Shown here one piece after another: positions 46,184 through 54,292 of a stretch of DNA of 64,000 nt. Source of the DNA: Sphingomonas sp. NFR04 (GTDB lineage: Bacteria > Pseudomonadota > Alphaproteobacteria > Sphingomonadales > Sphingomonadaceae). The notes beneath the pieces are model-generated. The model did not search any database. It had not been told where the DNA came from and worked only from the letters and a program-made list of their open reading frames with translations. Where the stretch lies: contig NZ_FORV01000006.1 in the NCBI RefSeq assembly GCF_900114095.1, positions 186,001 through 250,000 on the forward strand. Direction: 5' to 3'. Numbering within the stretch: position 1 is the stretch's first letter; every line of letters starts with the position of its first letter. Both the position numbers and the translations under genes were made by a program.

Positions 46184-46828
46184 ATGCACGCCCCGTCTCC
46201 TCCCGTCGCGCCGCGCAAGCGCAGCCGCAAGAGCTTCTGGCTCAAGCAGCTCCATACCTGGCACTGGATGAGCTCGGCGATCAGCCTCATCGGGCTGCTG
46301 CTGTTCGCGGTCACCGGCTTCACGCTCAATCATGCGGCGGACATCGAAGGTGCGCCCAGGACGGTGGATCGCGCCGCGCAGCTGCCGCCCGCGCTGCTGC
46401 CGCTGGTCAAGCCCGACGACAAGCCCGATGCCAAGCAGAAGCTGCCCGCGCCGGTCGCGGGCTGGCTGCGCAACAATCTGAAGACGCCGGCGGAGGGCAT
46501 CGCCGAATGGTCGGCCGACGAGATCTACCTCGCCCAGCCCCGCCCCGGCGGCGACGGCTGGATCGCGATCGAGCGCGAGACCGGCAAGGTGACGAGCGAG
46601 ACCAGTTCGCGCGGCTGGATCGCCTATCTCAACGATCTCCATAAGGGCCGCAATGCCGGCACCGCGTGGAAATGGTTCATCGACGTTTTCGCCTTCGCAT
46701 GCCTGGTGTTCACGCTCACCGGGCTGGTGCTGCTGTGGATGCATTCCAAGCATCGCAAGAGCACCTGGCCGCTGGTCGCCGCTGGCCTCGCCGTTCCTGC
46801 GCTGATCGCGCTGTTCCTGGTTCACTAA
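46184..46828 (+). CDS. PepSY-associated membrane protein
   Basis: A 214-aa protein with a basic N-terminus (PRKRSRKSFWLKQLHTWHWM), a first span (SAISLIGLLLFAVTGFTLNH) and a periplasmic PepSY-like domain (residues about 50-160). Two C-terminal spans follow (FAFACLVFTLTGLVLLWMHS and VAAGLAVPALIALFLV). His residues in HTWHWM and near the span ends (LNH, WMHSKH) could bind haem, as in related PepSY reductases. First gene of the four-gene operon with DUF2271, DUF4198 and ApbE. Likely moves electrons across the inner membrane; this is inference. Confidence 0.85.
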   Translation: MHAPSPPVAPRKRSRKSFWLKQLHTWHWMSSAISLIGLLLFAVTGFTLNHAADIEGAPRTVDRAAQLPPALLPLVKPDDKPDAKQKLPAPVAGWLRNNLKTPAEGIAEWSADEIYLAQPRPGGDGWIAIERETGKVTSETSSRGWIAYLNDLHKGRNAGTAWKWFIDVFAFACLVFTLTGLVLLWMHSKHRKSTWPLVAAGLAVPALIALFLVH

Positions 46829-46838
46829 AGGGGGTTTC

Positions 46839-47363
46839 ATGCAGTTTCGCCTGACCGGACTCACCACCGCCGCGCTCGGCGCCGGCGCCCTGCTGCCGAA
46901 CGCGGCGGCGGCGCAGACGATGGACCTGTCGATCGAGTTGCCGCGCATCCGTGTGGCCGAATATCACAAGCCCTATGTCGCGGTGTGGCTGGAGAAGGAG
47001 GGGCAGGCGCCCCGTACGCTCTCCGTCTGGTACGATGTCGACAAGCGCGGCGGCGAGGGCACCAAGTGGCTGCACGAGGTGCGCCAATGGTGGCGCGCCT
47101 CGGGCCGCACGATGAGCTTCCCCGCCGACGGCATCAGCGGCGCCACCCGCGCGCCGGGGGTGCAGAAACAGCGCCTCGTCGCCGGCAAGGGCGGCATGCC
47201 CGCGCTCACGCCGGGCCAGTATACGCTGGTGGTGGAAGCCGCGCGCGAAGTCGGCGGGCGTGAAGTCGTGCGCCTGCCCTTCGCCTGGAACGGCAGCAGC
47301 GCCACCGCCACTGCCAAGGGTGCCAGCGAGCTCGGCGCCGTTTCGTTCACGCTCAAGCGCTAA
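46839..47363 (+). CDS. DUF2271 periplasmic protein with flavinylation-like motif
   Basis: A 174-aa exported protein (signal ends AAAQ). It belongs to DUF2271 (ELPRIRVAEYHKPYVAVWLE, DKRGGEGTKWLHEVRQWW). Residues 97-103 read DGISGAT, followed by RAPGVQ, matching the ApbE target pattern of NqrC/RnfG-type proteins, in which the final Thr (here Thr103) carries FMN. With apbE in the same operon, it is probably a covalent flavoprotein of the periplasm. AAAGGGGG precedes the ATG. Confidence 0.87.
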   Translation: MQFRLTGLTTAALGAGALLPNAAAAQTMDLSIELPRIRVAEYHKPYVAVWLEKEGQAPRTLSVWYDVDKRGGEGTKWLHEVRQWWRASGRTMSFPADGISGATRAPGVQKQRLVAGKGGMPALTPGQYTLVVEAAREVGGREVVRLPFAWNGSSATATAKGASELGAVSFTLKR

Positions 47364-47382
47364 ACTGGGGGGATCCAGCATC

Positions 47383-48276
47383 ATGAAGTTCCGCAAGCCG
47401 CTCTTCGCCCTCGCCGCCGTCACCGCGCTTGCCGCGCCGGCCGCGATCGCCCACCGCATGTGGCTGTTGCCGTCGTCGACGGTGGTCTCGGGCACCGATA
47501 ACTGGGTGACCGTCGACGCCGCGGTGTCGAACGACCTGTTCTATTTCGACCATCGCCCGATGGGCGCGCTCCCCACGATCACCCAGCCCGACGGCACCGA
47601 GGGCAAGGCCGAGCATCACAATGTCGGCCAGTTCCGCGCGACCTTCGACGTGCACCTCACCCAGCAGGGCACCTATCGCATCGCTGTGGTGAACCAGGGC
47701 GTGTTCGGCCGCTACACGCTCAACGGCGAGACCAAGATGCTGCCGCGCGGCACCACCAAGGCGCAGCTCGCCACCGCGATCCCGGCGGGCGCCACCGACG
47801 TGCAGACCAGCGAAATGCTCGCCCGCAACGAGATCTTCGTGACGCAGGGCGCGCCGACCAATACCGTGTTCAAGCCGACCGACGAGGGCATCGAGCTGGT
47901 GCCGGTGACCCACCCGAACGACCTTGTCGCCAATGAGCCCGCGACCTTCCAGTTCCTGCTCGACGGCAAGCCGGCCTCGGGCCTGTACGTCACCACCATC
48001 CTCGGCGGCGGCCGCTACCGCGCGGCGCCCAAGCAGATGGAGCAGCGCACCGATGCTTCGGGCAAGGTGACGATTCGCTGGCCGGAAGCGGGCATGTACT
48101 GGATCAACGTGACGCCCAATGCGCCGCGGCCCGAGGGTGAAGGCGAGGGGCCGCGTCCGCAGGCGCAGGCCGGGGCAGGGGCGCCGCGTCCCGAGGGTGG
48201 ACCGCAGGGCATGCGGGGCGTTCCCTCCGGCCGCCGCGTCAGCTACACGACCACGCTGGAGGTACTGGCACCCTGA
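47383..48276 (+). CDS. DUF4198 periplasmic protein
   Basis: A 297-aa exported protein with signal MKFRKPLFALAAVTALAAPA and cleavage near AIA. Mature His residues start HRMWLLPSST, a common metal-binding start in this family. Middle Ig-like regions (VTVDAAVSNDLFYFDH, ATFQFLLDGKPASG) precede a Pro/Gly/Glu-rich low-complexity stretch (residues about 245-280). DUF4198 proteins are linked to metal uptake; the exact role is unknown. Third gene of the PepSY operon. Confidence 0.85.
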   Translation: MKFRKPLFALAAVTALAAPAAIAHRMWLLPSSTVVSGTDNWVTVDAAVSNDLFYFDHRPMGALPTITQPDGTEGKAEHHNVGQFRATFDVHLTQQGTYRIAVVNQGVFGRYTLNGETKMLPRGTTKAQLATAIPAGATDVQTSEMLARNEIFVTQGAPTNTVFKPTDEGIELVPVTHPNDLVANEPATFQFLLDGKPASGLYVTTILGGGRYRAAPKQMEQRTDASGKVTIRWPEAGMYWINVTPNAPRPEGEGEGPRPQAQAGAGAPRPEGGPQGMRGVPSGRRVSYTTTLEVLAP

Positions 48277-48374
48277 TCGCCGACGCTCGTATTGCTGTTC
48301 CCGAGAGCCTGTCGCCGGCGGCGTTCCACCGGCGGCGATCGGCTGCGCCCGTCGCCACCTTTGGCGGCGCGACG

Positions 48375-49268
48375 ATGGGCACCACCTGGCGGCTGGTCGT
48401 CGTCGACCCGCCCGAGGATATTCGCGACACCGTCGAGGCGGTGCTGGCGCGGATGATCGCCGAGTTCAGCCATTGGGAGCCGGGCTCGCGTATCGGCCGG
48501 TTCAACCGCGGGATGCTAGGCTATTGGCAGCCGCTCTCGCCCGAGGCGGTACGTGTACTCGACGCGGCGCTGTCGGTCCATGCGGCGAGCGGCGGTGCGT
48601 TCGATCCGGCTGCGGGGGTACTCGCCGACCTGTGGGGCTTCGGCCCCGCCGGCCCGCGCGACGACGTGCCCAGCGCCTATGCGATCGGCGAGGCCAAGGT
48701 CATGTCCGGCGCGCGGCACCTGGAGTTCGATTCCGAACAGCGCCGCATCCGCCGGCGCGAGGCGGTGCAGATCGACCTTTCCGGCATCGCCAAGGGCTAT
48801 GCGGTGGACGCCGTGGCCGAGCGGCTGCTCGCGCTGGGCATCGAGGATTTCCTGATCGAGATCGGCGGCGAGCTGCGCGGCGAGGGGATCAAGCCCGACG
48901 GCCAGCCCTGGTGGGTCGAGCTGGAGCCGGTGCCGGACAGCACGCTTGCGCCGCTCCGCGTGGCGCTGCACGGTCTGTCGGTCGCGACCTCGGGCGACTA
49001 TCGCCGCTTCTTCGAACGCGACGGGCGCCGCTACGCGCACAGCATCGATCCGCGCACCGGCTGGCCGATCGACAACCAGGTGGTCTCGGTCTCGGTGCTG
49101 CACCGCGAGGCGATGCTGGCGGATGCCTGGGCGACGGCCCTGACCGTGCTGGGGCCCGCGGGCATGGCGCTCGCCGAGCAGCAGGGGCTGGCCGCGCACA
49201 TGGTGACGCGCGAGGGGCAGGCCTTTTCCGAGCGGATCTCCGCCAGTTTGCAGGCGATGCTCGGCTGA
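48375..49268 (+). CDS. apbE: FAD:protein FMN transferase (start uncertain, probably further upstream)
   Basis: ApbE moves FMN from FAD onto Thr of target proteins. Motifs are the N-terminal MGTTW, LSGIAKGYAVDAVAE, DFLIEIGGE, YAHSIDPRTGWPID and ADAWATAL. The first ATG, GTG or TTG in frame is 48375, but that Met is the internal Met of the family motif ATMGTTW. The frame continues upstream through FGGAT to a CTG at 48273 that overlaps the DUF4198 stop, adding 34 residues. Its target is probably the DUF2271 protein two genes upstream. No signal peptide is visible. Confidence 0.9.
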   Translation: MGTTWRLVVVDPPEDIRDTVEAVLARMIAEFSHWEPGSRIGRFNRGMLGYWQPLSPEAVRVLDAALSVHAASGGAFDPAAGVLADLWGFGPAGPRDDVPSAYAIGEAKVMSGARHLEFDSEQRRIRRREAVQIDLSGIAKGYAVDAVAERLLALGIEDFLIEIGGELRGEGIKPDGQPWWVELEPVPDSTLAPLRVALHGLSVATSGDYRRFFERDGRRYAHSIDPRTGWPIDNQVVSVSVLHREAMLADAWATALTVLGPAGMALAEQQGLAAHMVTREGQAFSERISASLQAMLG

Positions 49269-49636
49269 GCCGATCCCGCCGAATATCGGAAATGTGCCTT
49301 CCGGATTCGCTTGCGCACCGCAACAAAAGGCGTAGATTCGCGCCTACATTCGGTGCTGCACAAGGAGCAGGGATCAACGACGTTTTGGCTTGAGCTGTAG
49401 GATTGTGGGATTGCCGGTCTTCCCGGCATCTGTTCCGCGATTTGGCTGTTGCTGTGTCGTCCTGCCTGCGCAACCGAAGCCTTTCGGCCGCGCATCCCGC
49501 CCGACCTCCACCTGACCATCGACCAACGGTCCGATCAGTTCGGCCGCGTGCATCCGCGCGGGGGCGACATTGGGGTCGCCCCCGCCCGAACGTGGCGCGG
49601 GAGGACGCTTCTCCTCCATCTTCATGGACTTGAGAA
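49269..49636. other. 368-bp gene-free region with structured leader
   Basis: It separates apbE from the SPFH gene. Contents: a weak hairpin TGCCGG/CCGGCA (49412-49428) that could end the apbE transcript, and a strong 9-bp stem GGGGGCGAC/GTCGCCCCC (49560-49583) with a 6-base loop and no T-run. No convincing coding frame. Confidence 0.55.
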
Positions 49637-50515
49637 ATGGCATATCAACCGGGGAATTTCGGTGGTGGCTTCGGCATGTTCCGGCTGCTGGGGCGCAGCT
49701 GGCTGTGGATCACGATTGCGGTGGCGGCAGCCATCTTCGGCCTGAGCAGCTTCGCACGGGTCGAGCCGGGGCAGGTGGGCATCCGCGTCAACAACATCGC
49801 CGGCGGCGTCCGGCCCGAGTCGCTGCCGGTCGGCTGGTACATCGCGCTGCCCGGCACGCACATCTACCAGTATCCGGTGTTCACCCGTACCTATACCTGG
49901 ACGGCGTCGCACACCGAGCAGAGCCCGATCGACGAGGCCTTCAGCTTCCAGGACAAGAACGGGCTGTCGCTGCGGGCAGACGTGGGCGTGTCCTACCATG
50001 TCGATCCGGCGCGCGCGTCGATCCTGTTCCAGCGCTACCGCACCGACATGGACGAGATCATCGCCGGGCCGCTGCGCAATGCGATCCGCAACGCGATCGT
50101 CGAGCGCGCGGCGCAGCTGGGCGTCGAAGAGATCTACGGCACCCACAAGGCCGAGCTGATCGCGACGGCCACCAAGCGGGTACAGGCCTTTTTCGCGCCG
50201 GTGGGGCTGCAGGTGGAGCAGATCTACTGGGCGGGCAACATCGTCGTGCCCGAGGCAGTGCTCAACCAGATCAACGCCAAGATCGCGAACGAGCAGCAGG
50301 CACTGGCGGCAAAGGCGAATGTCGAGACCGCCAAGGCCGATGCCGAAGCGCGTATCGCCAAGGCCGCGGGCGACGCCAAGGCGATCCAGGTCGAGGCGGA
50401 GGCGATCCGCACCAACCCGGAGATCGTCAACCTGCGCGCGGTCGAGAAATGGAACGGCCAGCTGCCCACCTATATGGGCGGCAGCGGACCGATGCCCTTC
50501 CTGGGCGTGAAGTGA
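49637..50515 (+). CDS. SPFH/prohibitin-like protein
   Basis: A 292-aa Band-7 protein with an N-terminal membrane span (residues 19-38) and a prohibitin-type core (PGQVGIRVNNIAGGVRPESL, FSFQDKNGLSLRADVGVSYH, YRTDMDEIIAGPLRNAIRNA). A coiled-coil stretch rich in Ala/Lys/Glu (residues 215-265) follows. Prohibitin-like proteins form large rings that hold membrane proteases. The ribosome-binding site is weak. It is monocistronic, with a hairpin just after its stop. Confidence 0.88.
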   Translation: MAYQPGNFGGGFGMFRLLGRSWLWITIAVAAAIFGLSSFARVEPGQVGIRVNNIAGGVRPESLPVGWYIALPGTHIYQYPVFTRTYTWTASHTEQSPIDEAFSFQDKNGLSLRADVGVSYHVDPARASILFQRYRTDMDEIIAGPLRNAIRNAIVERAAQLGVEEIYGTHKAELIATATKRVQAFFAPVGLQVEQIYWAGNIVVPEAVLNQINAKIANEQQALAAKANVETAKADAEARIAKAAGDAKAIQVEAEAIRTNPEIVNLRAVEKWNGQLPTYMGGSGPMPFLGVK

Positions 50516-50521
50516 TGCTGA

Positions 50522-50549
50522 AGGGCGCCGGCAGACATGTCGGCGCCCT
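50522..50549 (+). terminator. terminator-like hairpin after the SPFH gene
   Basis: A 9-bp stem AGGGCGCCG/CGGCGCCCT with a 10-base loop, starting 7 bases after the stop. The following ATCATCTTT is only weakly T-rich. Confidence 0.6.
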
Positions 50550-50578
50550 ATCATCTTTCACCTTCTCCAAGCTTCCAT

Positions 50579-50675
50579 CGTCATCCCCGCGGAGGCGGGG
50601 ATCCATTTGCCAGTGCGTTCGCAGCAGGAGCCGCAACGGCGACCCCAATGGATCCCCGCCTTCGCGGGGATGACG
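50579..50675. repeat. palindromic element, group A, copy 2
   Basis: Arms CGTCATCCCCGCGGAGGCGG and its mirrored counterpart ending GGGGATGACG match the arms of the 7842 element. The 39-base middle is unrelated. Confidence 0.85.
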
Positions 50676-50764
50676 AGCGGGTGGGAATGCGATGCGCACC
50701 TTCCCCCTCGGCCATTCCCCCGCGCCTTCCTTGACTTCTGTCCCGCCGGGCGCATGTGGGAGGG

Positions 50765-52594
50765 ATGGCGCAGGACAATCCTCTCGACCGGCTTCGCGAC
50801 GTGCTCGCGGGCACCGCGCGCGCGCTTTCGGGTGCCGACGAACTCGAATTCGGCTTCACCGCCGATGCGCCGTTCCAGAGCGGCAAGACGATCAAGGTGC
50901 CGATGCCGTCGCGCACCCTGCCGCCCGAACAGATCGCCGAGGCGCGCGGCTTTGCCGACAGCTTCGCGCTGCGCATGCGCCATCATGACGCGACCCTGCA
51001 CGGCCGCACTGCCCCGCGCGAGCCGGTCGCGCGTGCGGTCTACGACGCGATCGAGGCCGCCCGTGTCGAGGCGCTGGGCTCGCGCGGCTATGCAGGCATC
51101 ACCGACAATCTGGAGCAGGCGCTGGCGATGCGGCTGCGTTCGGACCCGATCGGCCGCGCCCGCACCCGCGACGAGGTGCCGCTGTCGACCGCGCTCGGGC
51201 TGATGGTGCGCGAGCGGCTGACCGGCCGCGAATCGCCGTCCAGCGCCGCGCTGGGGCTGGCGCTGGTGCGCGACTGGATCGAGGAGAAGGCGGGCTCCGA
51301 TCTCGACGCGATGGCGATGGCGATCGACGACCAGAACGCTTTCGCGGCGCTCGCCGCCAAGCTGCTCCAGGACCTAGAGCTGACCGAAGGCGAGATGGTC
51401 CCCGACGAAGCCGATGAGAGCGGCGGCGAGGACGAGGGCCAGGAAGAGCAGCAGGAACAGGGCGAAGAGGAAGGCGAGGCCCAGCAGCAGCAGGGCGAGG
51501 GCCAGACCGAGGCGCGCGGCGAACAGCGCGAGTCAGAACAGGGCGAGGAAGGCGACCAGGACCAAGAGTCCGACGGCATGGACGATGGCGACGGCGAGCC
51601 TGGCGACGATGGCGACGAGGGCATGATGCCCGTCCGCCCCAACCGCCCGTGGAGCGACCTGCCGCCCAGCTTCGAATATCGTCCCTACACCACCCAGTTC
51701 GACGAAGTCGTCGCCGCCACCGACCTGTGCGACACCGACGAGTTGGAGCGGCTGCGCTCGTACCTCGACCAGCAGCTGGTGCATCTGCAGGGCGCGGTGA
51801 CCAAGCTCGCCAACCGGCTCCAGCGGCGCCTGATGGCGCAGCAGAGCCGCAGCTGGGACTTCGACCAGGACGAGGGTCTGCTCGATGCGGCGCGGCTGGC
51901 GCGGGTGGTGGTCAACCCAATGCAGTCGCTCAGCTACAAGATCGAGCGCGACACCGAGTTCAAGGACACCGTCGTCACGCTGCTGATCGACAATTCGGGC
52001 TCGATGCGCGGTCGGCCCATCTCGATCGCGGCGATCAGCGCGGACATTCTGGCGCGTACGCTGGAGCGCGTCGGCGTGAAGACCGAAGTGCTCGGCTTCA
52101 CCACCCGTGCGTGGAAGGGCGGCCAGTCGCGCGAGAAGTGGCTGGGCGAGGGGCGCATCGCGCAGCCCGGCCGGCTCAACGACCTGCGCCACATCATCTA
52201 CAAGCAGGCCGACGAGCCGTGGCGCCGCGCCAAGAAGTCTCTCGGGCTGATGATGCGCGAGGGGCTGCTCAAGGAGAATATCGACGGCGAGGCGCTGCTT
52301 TGGGCGCATTCGCGGCTGATCGCCCGGCCGGAGGACCGCAAGATCCTGATGGTGATCTCGGACGGCGCGCCGGTGGACGATTCGACGCTGTCGGTGAACT
52401 CCGGCTCCTATCTGGAGCGGCACCTGCGCCAGGTGATCGGCTGGATCGAAGCGCGCTCGCCGGTGGAGCTGGCGGCGATCGGCATCGGGCACGACGTGAC
52501 GCGCTATTACAGCCGCGCGGTGACGATCATGGATGCCGAGCAGCTGGCCGGCACGATGGTCGAGCAGCTGGCCGCCCTGTTCGACACCGAGTGA
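50765..52594 (+). CDS. cobT: CobT-like cobaltochelatase subunit / VWA partner of CobS
   Basis: A 609-aa protein. The N-terminal helical domain begins DNPLDRLRDVLAGTARALSG. A Glu/Gln-rich acidic stretch at residues about 215-290 contains runs such as EEQQEQGEEEGEA. The C-terminal VWA domain has the MIDAS motif DNSGSMRG (Asp409). CobT works with the AAA+ protein CobS to drive CobN in cobalamin synthesis, but no other cob gene is visible and cobS is 6 kb away on the opposite strand. ATG 50765 gives the family N-terminus; a GGGAGG site abuts it. Confidence 0.92.
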   Translation: MAQDNPLDRLRDVLAGTARALSGADELEFGFTADAPFQSGKTIKVPMPSRTLPPEQIAEARGFADSFALRMRHHDATLHGRTAPREPVARAVYDAIEAARVEALGSRGYAGITDNLEQALAMRLRSDPIGRARTRDEVPLSTALGLMVRERLTGRESPSSAALGLALVRDWIEEKAGSDLDAMAMAIDDQNAFAALAAKLLQDLELTEGEMVPDEADESGGEDEGQEEQQEQGEEEGEAQQQQGEGQTEARGEQRESEQGEEGDQDQESDGMDDGDGEPGDDGDEGMMPVRPNRPWSDLPPSFEYRPYTTQFDEVVAATDLCDTDELERLRSYLDQQLVHLQGAVTKLANRLQRRLMAQQSRSWDFDQDEGLLDAARLARVVVNPMQSLSYKIERDTEFKDTVVTLLIDNSGSMRGRPISIAAISADILARTLERVGVKTEVLGFTTRAWKGGQSREKWLGEGRIAQPGRLNDLRHIIYKQADEPWRRAKKSLGLMMREGLLKENIDGEALLWAHSRLIARPEDRKILMVISDGAPVDDSTLSVNSGSYLERHLRQVIGWIEARSPVELAAIGIGHDVTRYYSRAVTIMDAEQLAGTMVEQLAALFDTE

Positions 52595-52598
52595 CGCG

Positions 52599-52853
52599 GT
52601 GGGGCTGGAGATCACGGCCCCGCCGGGGGGCTTTCACGGGCCGGTAAAGCGCTCGATCACCATCGCCGGCCACCCGACCTCGATCAGCCTCGAGCCGATC
52701 TTCTGGGCGGCGCTGGAGGCTGCGGCGGTGAACGCCACGCTGCCGCTGAGCGCGCTGGTCGCGGCGATCGACCATGCCCGGATCAGCGCGGAGGATCCGC
52801 CGAACCTGGCGAGCGCCATCCGGACCTGGCTGATGGCGACAACGCGAAGGTAG
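52599..52853 (+). CDS. ribbon-helix-helix domain protein (RHH_4-like)
   Basis: An 84-aa protein starting at GTG 52599, 4 bases after cobT. The core KRSITIAGHPTSISLEPIFW, then LPLSALVAAIDHAR and NLASAIRTWLM, fits the RHH_4 type of small DNA-binding protein common in alphaproteobacteria. It is probably co-transcribed with cobT. Its target is unknown. Confidence 0.75.
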   Translation: MGLEITAPPGGFHGPVKRSITIAGHPTSISLEPIFWAALEAAAVNATLPLSALVAAIDHARISAEDPPNLASAIRTWLMATTRR

Positions 52854-52856
52854 CTT

Positions 52857-52987
52857 ATCCTCCCCCGCCAGGGGGAGGTGGCCCGCGCAGCGGGTCGGAG
52901 GGGGAGGATGCCAGAACCTCTGGTCGTCGTGCGTCCTCCCCCTCCGTCAGGCCTGCGGCCTGCCACCTCGCCCTGGCGGGGGAGGAT
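52857..52987. repeat. palindromic element, group C, copy 3
   Basis: Outer arms ATCCTCCCCCGCCAGGG and its mirrored counterpart, with GGAGGGGGAGGA/TCCTCCCCCTCC inner arms. It fills the gap between the convergent RHH and esterase genes. Confidence 0.88.
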
Positions 52988-52996
52988 ACGGGGAGA

Positions 52997-53953
52997 TCAA
53001 GCCCCCGGCTTGACCCAGTCGTGCATCGTCATCCAGCGGACGAATTCGTTGAACCAGCCGGTGCTCGTGGTCTTCTTCGGGTACATGCCGAAGCCGTGGC
53101 CGCCCTGTTCGAACAGATGGAACTCCACCGGCCGCTTGGCGCCGCGCCAGCTGTCGATCAGCCCGAAGCCGGTATTGCCGAACAGCGGATCGTCGGCGGC
53201 GAGCGCGACGAACAGCGGCGGCGCATCGGCGGGGACCTGGAAGGTCGTCAGCGGGCCGTAGATCGTGCCGATAAAGGCGGGCTTGGCATCCTGCCCATCG
53301 AGCGCGGTCGCCAGCGTGAGCATCGCGCCCGCCGAGAAGCCGACCATGCCGACCTTGTCCGGCTGGACGTGCCATTCGGCCGCGCGCTTGCGCACCAGCG
53401 CGAAGGCGGCGCGGGCATCGGTCACCTGGGTCGCGATTCCCGCCATCATCGCCTTGGGATCGGCGCCGCGCGGCGGGCCGCCGCCACCGCCGGCGAAGCG
53501 TGCCTTCATCGCAGCCTCATAGGCGGCGAGATCCTGCGGCGTCTGGTTGAGCCGGTACTTCAGCACGAGGGCGGCGACGCCGTGCGCGGCGAGCGCCTTG
53601 GCGACGTCCCAGCCTTCATTCTGCATCGACAGCGAAGTGAAGCCGCCCCCGGGCGCGACGATCACCGCGGTGCCGTTCGCCTTGGCCGGGTCGGGCAGGA
53701 ACGGGGTGAGCGTCGCCACCGTCACGTTGCGGGCGAACACGCTGCCGTATTGGCTGTGCCAGCTTTCGGTCGCGGTGGCGCCGGGCAGCGGGCCGGTGCC
53801 GAGCTCGATCGCGCTGGGCTGCGCCGGCGTGGCAATCACCGCCATCTTGTCGTTCTGCGCGAGCGCCGGCAGGGGCGCCGCGAGCAGCGCCGCCATGGCG
53901 AGCCCGACCCGCAGCGCAGTTGCGGGCCGACGTTTCAGCTGGTGTGAACGCAT
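52997..53953 (-). CDS. secreted alpha/beta hydrolase (esterase, BD-FAE/xylan esterase-like)
   Basis: A 318-aa exported hydrolase with signal peptide (residues 1-32, ending ALAQ). The oxyanion region is VIVAPGGGFTSLS, the nucleophile elbow GFSAG, the acid is in ALAADDPLF and the His is in QGGHGFGM. The layout resembles acetylxylan or carbohydrate esterases. A Gly-rich loop (AGGGGGPPRG) is inserted near residue 165. GGGGAGG precedes the ATG at 53953. The substrate is inferred. Confidence 0.87.
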   Translation of the reverse strand: MRSHQLKRRPATALRVGLAMAALLAAPLPALAQNDKMAVIATPAQPSAIELGTGPLPGATATESWHSQYGSVFARNVTVATLTPFLPDPAKANGTAVIVAPGGGFTSLSMQNEGWDVAKALAAHGVAALVLKYRLNQTPQDLAAYEAAMKARFAGGGGGPPRGADPKAMMAGIATQVTDARAAFALVRKRAAEWHVQPDKVGMVGFSAGAMLTLATALDGQDAKPAFIGTIYGPLTTFQVPADAPPLFVALAADDPLFGNTGFGLIDSWRGAKRPVEFHLFEQGGHGFGMYPKKTTSTGWFNEFVRWMTMHDWVKPGA

Positions 53954-54292
53954 CCAATCCTCCCCATTATTTGCTTTGGCATAGTATCGGCAGCCGAGCT
54001 GCGTTTGTCCAACAATTAAATACGCCTTCTCGGCACCTCGATTCGCCATTTTCGGCAGAATAAATCCGATAAATAGGGAGAAGGCGGGCACCGAAGCCGT
54101 TCGGGTGACCCACGCCGTCGCGCTAGGTGCCGCCATTACTCGGGCTAGATGCTCCTGCGCAGGAACTCCTCCGACGGACCCCGCCCCGGATGTCGGTGCT
54201 GAACGGCGTTTATGCAACTCGCTCGCAATCGCATTGACAATGCGAATAGGTCGCAATAAGCGCCTCCGTAACGACGATTAAAGGGGAATTAC
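53954..54292. other. 339-bp divergent control region
   Basis: It lies between the esterase (minus) and the siderophore receptor (plus). Its 3' third holds the Fur-like repeats and a TTGACA hexamer (54234-54239). The remainder shows AT-richer DNA near 54010-54080 but no coding frame or clear site. Confidence 0.55.
54229..54259. promoter_or_regulatory. overlapping Fur-like boxes at the siderophore receptor promoter
   Basis: TCGCATTGACAATGCGA is a perfect 7-3-7 dyad (54229-54245). The next overlapping unit TGCGAATAGGTCGCA (54241-54255) resembles the box at 46126. The dyad covers a consensus TTGACA -35 hexamer, so binding would block transcription of the receptor 34 bases downstream. Confidence 0.55.
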
